64,000 nucleotides of DNA. Origin: Chlorokybus atmophyticus (Eukaryota; Streptophyta; Chlorokybophyceae; Chlorokybales; Chlorokybaceae). Below, one piece after another: positions 62,659 through 64,000 of this stretch; within the stretch, counting starts at the first letter, position 1, and the number at the start of each line of letters is the position of its first letter. The DNA lies in NCBI GenBank assembly GCA_009103225.1, contig RHPI01000810.1, positions 1,496,190 through 1,560,189 of the forward strand, read 5' to 3'. Under the pieces are notes generated by a model, which saw nothing but the letters and a program-made list of their open reading frames with translations, made no database searches and was not told where the DNA came from. Made by a program: the position numbers and the translations under genes.

Positions 62659-63091
62659 TGTTGAGAGTATTCCTACATACGATCAGCATCGACCCTCCAC
62701 ACAGGAGTAGAAGTTCGTAAGGGCGAGCACTAGGTCCGGACTTAGCAAGACGGCACCGTCGGATCAGACTCCGGACTCCAGACTGGAGCCTTACTAGCTG
62801 CTTCGTATCTCCGCGTATACTTGCTCATATTAGGCGTGTGAGAACTTGTTGGAAAGCTTTAATTGTAAAAAACAGCGCAGCTTCAGGCGAGTCAAAAGGC
62901 TGAGTATAGCTTACGCAGTGCTTGCAAATGTAGACTCTCGTCGGACGCGTATGTAACTAGCTAATATAAGAAGCAGCGGACAACTTTTCATAGGTGAATG
63001 TGATGTGACTTGTGTATGCTCTGGTGGCGGTAGCTCTGTCTGTGTGTGTCCATGCTTGCCTCAGCTACATGTGCATGCTAGTTTTTCAACA
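62659..63091 (+). repeat. 3' LTR of the copia element
   Basis: Starts TGTTGAGAG and ends TTCAACA. A short purine stretch (GTGGGAG) directly before it is the probable polypurine tract. Confidence 0.9.
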
Positions 63092-64000
63092 CAAGTTTCA
63101 TTTCAAGATGCGACAGCAAGCGATGAAGAACAAAGACTGGCTCAGATGAGATTTCCACGCTGCTGCTCAATAATTTGACCACAAAGCACACGATGTCTAA
63201 AAGTCTGTTGCTGAACCGCATCGAGTCGATGGCTATGGCGAGCTCGCCACCATATCATATGCGCCACTGCACAGTCCAGCAACCGTTGTTCTACTTGCTA
63301 CACTAGCTACAGCACCGGCTTGTCCATAGCTGCAGCCATCAAGAGGGCAGAGGAGGAGGCGCCGGAGTTAGTGATCGTCAACCTGACCCCCGCAGGGATT
63401 GAGACCAAAACGGTCGCACGGCAGGCCTAGATCCTAAACCGTTCTGCTGCTATAGTTGAAGAACAACGGGCTGCAGTCGTTGAGATGGGCACGCCTTTAC
63501 GTATGGCAACACATGGCTCTCGTGCTAGAGGCAGTGCTTTCGCCCTCGGGTAAGTTGCATTGCGCGCATCAGCCATCATCATGAATGATTGTAGGTGCTG
63601 CCATCTCTGATTCTCCACTCAAGGACCTATACGCTGCACTTCGTCGCACCTTCCCACCTCAGACCACCAGCAAAGGGAGGAGCTGAAACGGTTTCGACGC
63701 AAGCCCAACAAGGACCCTCTACGCCTGTACTCTAGACTGCAAGGTCTATGGAAGGACACTGACTACAAGATCGTTAATGAGGCTGCTGCTGCAGTGGTGG
63801 TATGTCAATAATTTGGACTCAACCTTAAGTGAGACAACACGCCTGACCCTGAACTATAGCAGGCCCCTTGGCTACACACTCAAGGACGCCTTCGAGATTG
63901 CACAAAGCCATCCACAAACGCTTAATGTATGAGAAGGCATTGCTGGACACCAACAGCAGTGCCTTACGGCCTGTAGCCAGCACAACTGCTGAGCCTCCTC
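63092..64000 (+). pseudogene. Gag copy 2, 3' part, continuing past the window
   Basis: Resumes at KFHFKMRQQAMKNKDW and continues through KSVAEPHRVDGYGELA, TFPPQTTS, KRFRRKPNKDPLRLYSRLQG and LWKDTDYKIVNEAAA, matching the leftward copy. Several stops and frame changes. It runs off the end of the window. Confidence 0.8.

Larger units (their letters stand above)
58165..63091 (+). mobile_element. Ty1/copia LTR retrotransposon, complete but dead
   Basis: Bounded by two 433-bp LTRs and a 5-bp target-site duplication (CAAGG at 58160-58164, CAAGT at 63092-63096; the uninterrupted gag has CAAGT). Length 4927 bp. Order gag, protease, integrase, reverse transcriptase, RNase H is that of copia. LTRs differ by numerous substitutions and two compensating indels of about 10 bp, so the insertion is old. 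Confidence 0.9.

Overview
The window is nuclear DNA of a eukaryote of the green lineage, most likely a green alga. Spliceosomal GT-AG introns are everywhere. The clearest host genes are a plant-type group I bZIP factor (49815-52282), a C1-FDX-like mitochondrial ferredoxin of complex I (48097-48829, minus) and a secreted protein with an Ole e 1-like domain (38530-42732, minus). TGTAA motifs lie shortly after two or three stop codons, which fits chlorophyte polyadenylation, but this is weak evidence. I cannot name the species. Long (GA)n, (CT)n, poly-C and poly-G tracts are common, and most N gaps sit in or beside them.

Layout. 0-10.6 kb is mobile-element debris: an LTR-element fragment joining an aspartic protease to the start of a cytosine methyltransferase, a pogo-like transposase tail, a family of hairpin repeats, one unresolved spliced minus-strand gene (about 4.6-6.1 kb), and a decayed LTR-retrotransposon gag read leftwards (9.8-6.6 kb) with its LTR at about 10.3-10.6 kb. 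10.6-13.5 kb is a truncated, mutated copy of 31.4-34.3 kb. 13.4-19.6 kb holds a small spliced gene with one in-frame stop, a CACTA-type transposase remnant with a DUF4218-like region, and a Penelope-like fragment with a GIY-YIG nuclease motif.

20.3-33.8 kb is the most interesting part. Five spliced genes with consistent reading phase lie close together: an unknown 406-residue protein (minus), an OTU protease that splices into a RING-like C-terminus (plus), a zinc-finger/Tudor-like/C5-cytosine methyltransferase (plus), a Plavaka/KDZ-type transposase (minus) and a small coiled-coil acidic protein (plus). The OTU, methyltransferase and transposase proteins all begin with the same kind of CxxC...H...C finger. 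The spacers upstream of these genes carry near-perfect GTACCAT/ATGGTAC palindromes. I infer one large DNA transposon, or its remains, carrying DNA-methylation and ubiquitin functions. Its outer ends were not found.

34.3-37.1 kb is a dead Penelope-like reverse transcriptase. 38.5-42.7 kb is the ten-exon secreted protein, in which every intron is phase 1. 42.7-48.1 kb is repeat-rich and gene-poor (tRNA-like SINE pair, tandem duplications, CA/TG-rich DNA). After the ferredoxin and bZIP genes, 53-64 kb returns to transposons: a small terminal-inverted-repeat element, two gag-only LTR units head to tail, and a 4.9-kb Ty1/copia element (58165-63091) inserted inside the second gag with 433-bp LTRs and a primer-binding site matching the anticodon arm of initiator tRNA-Met.
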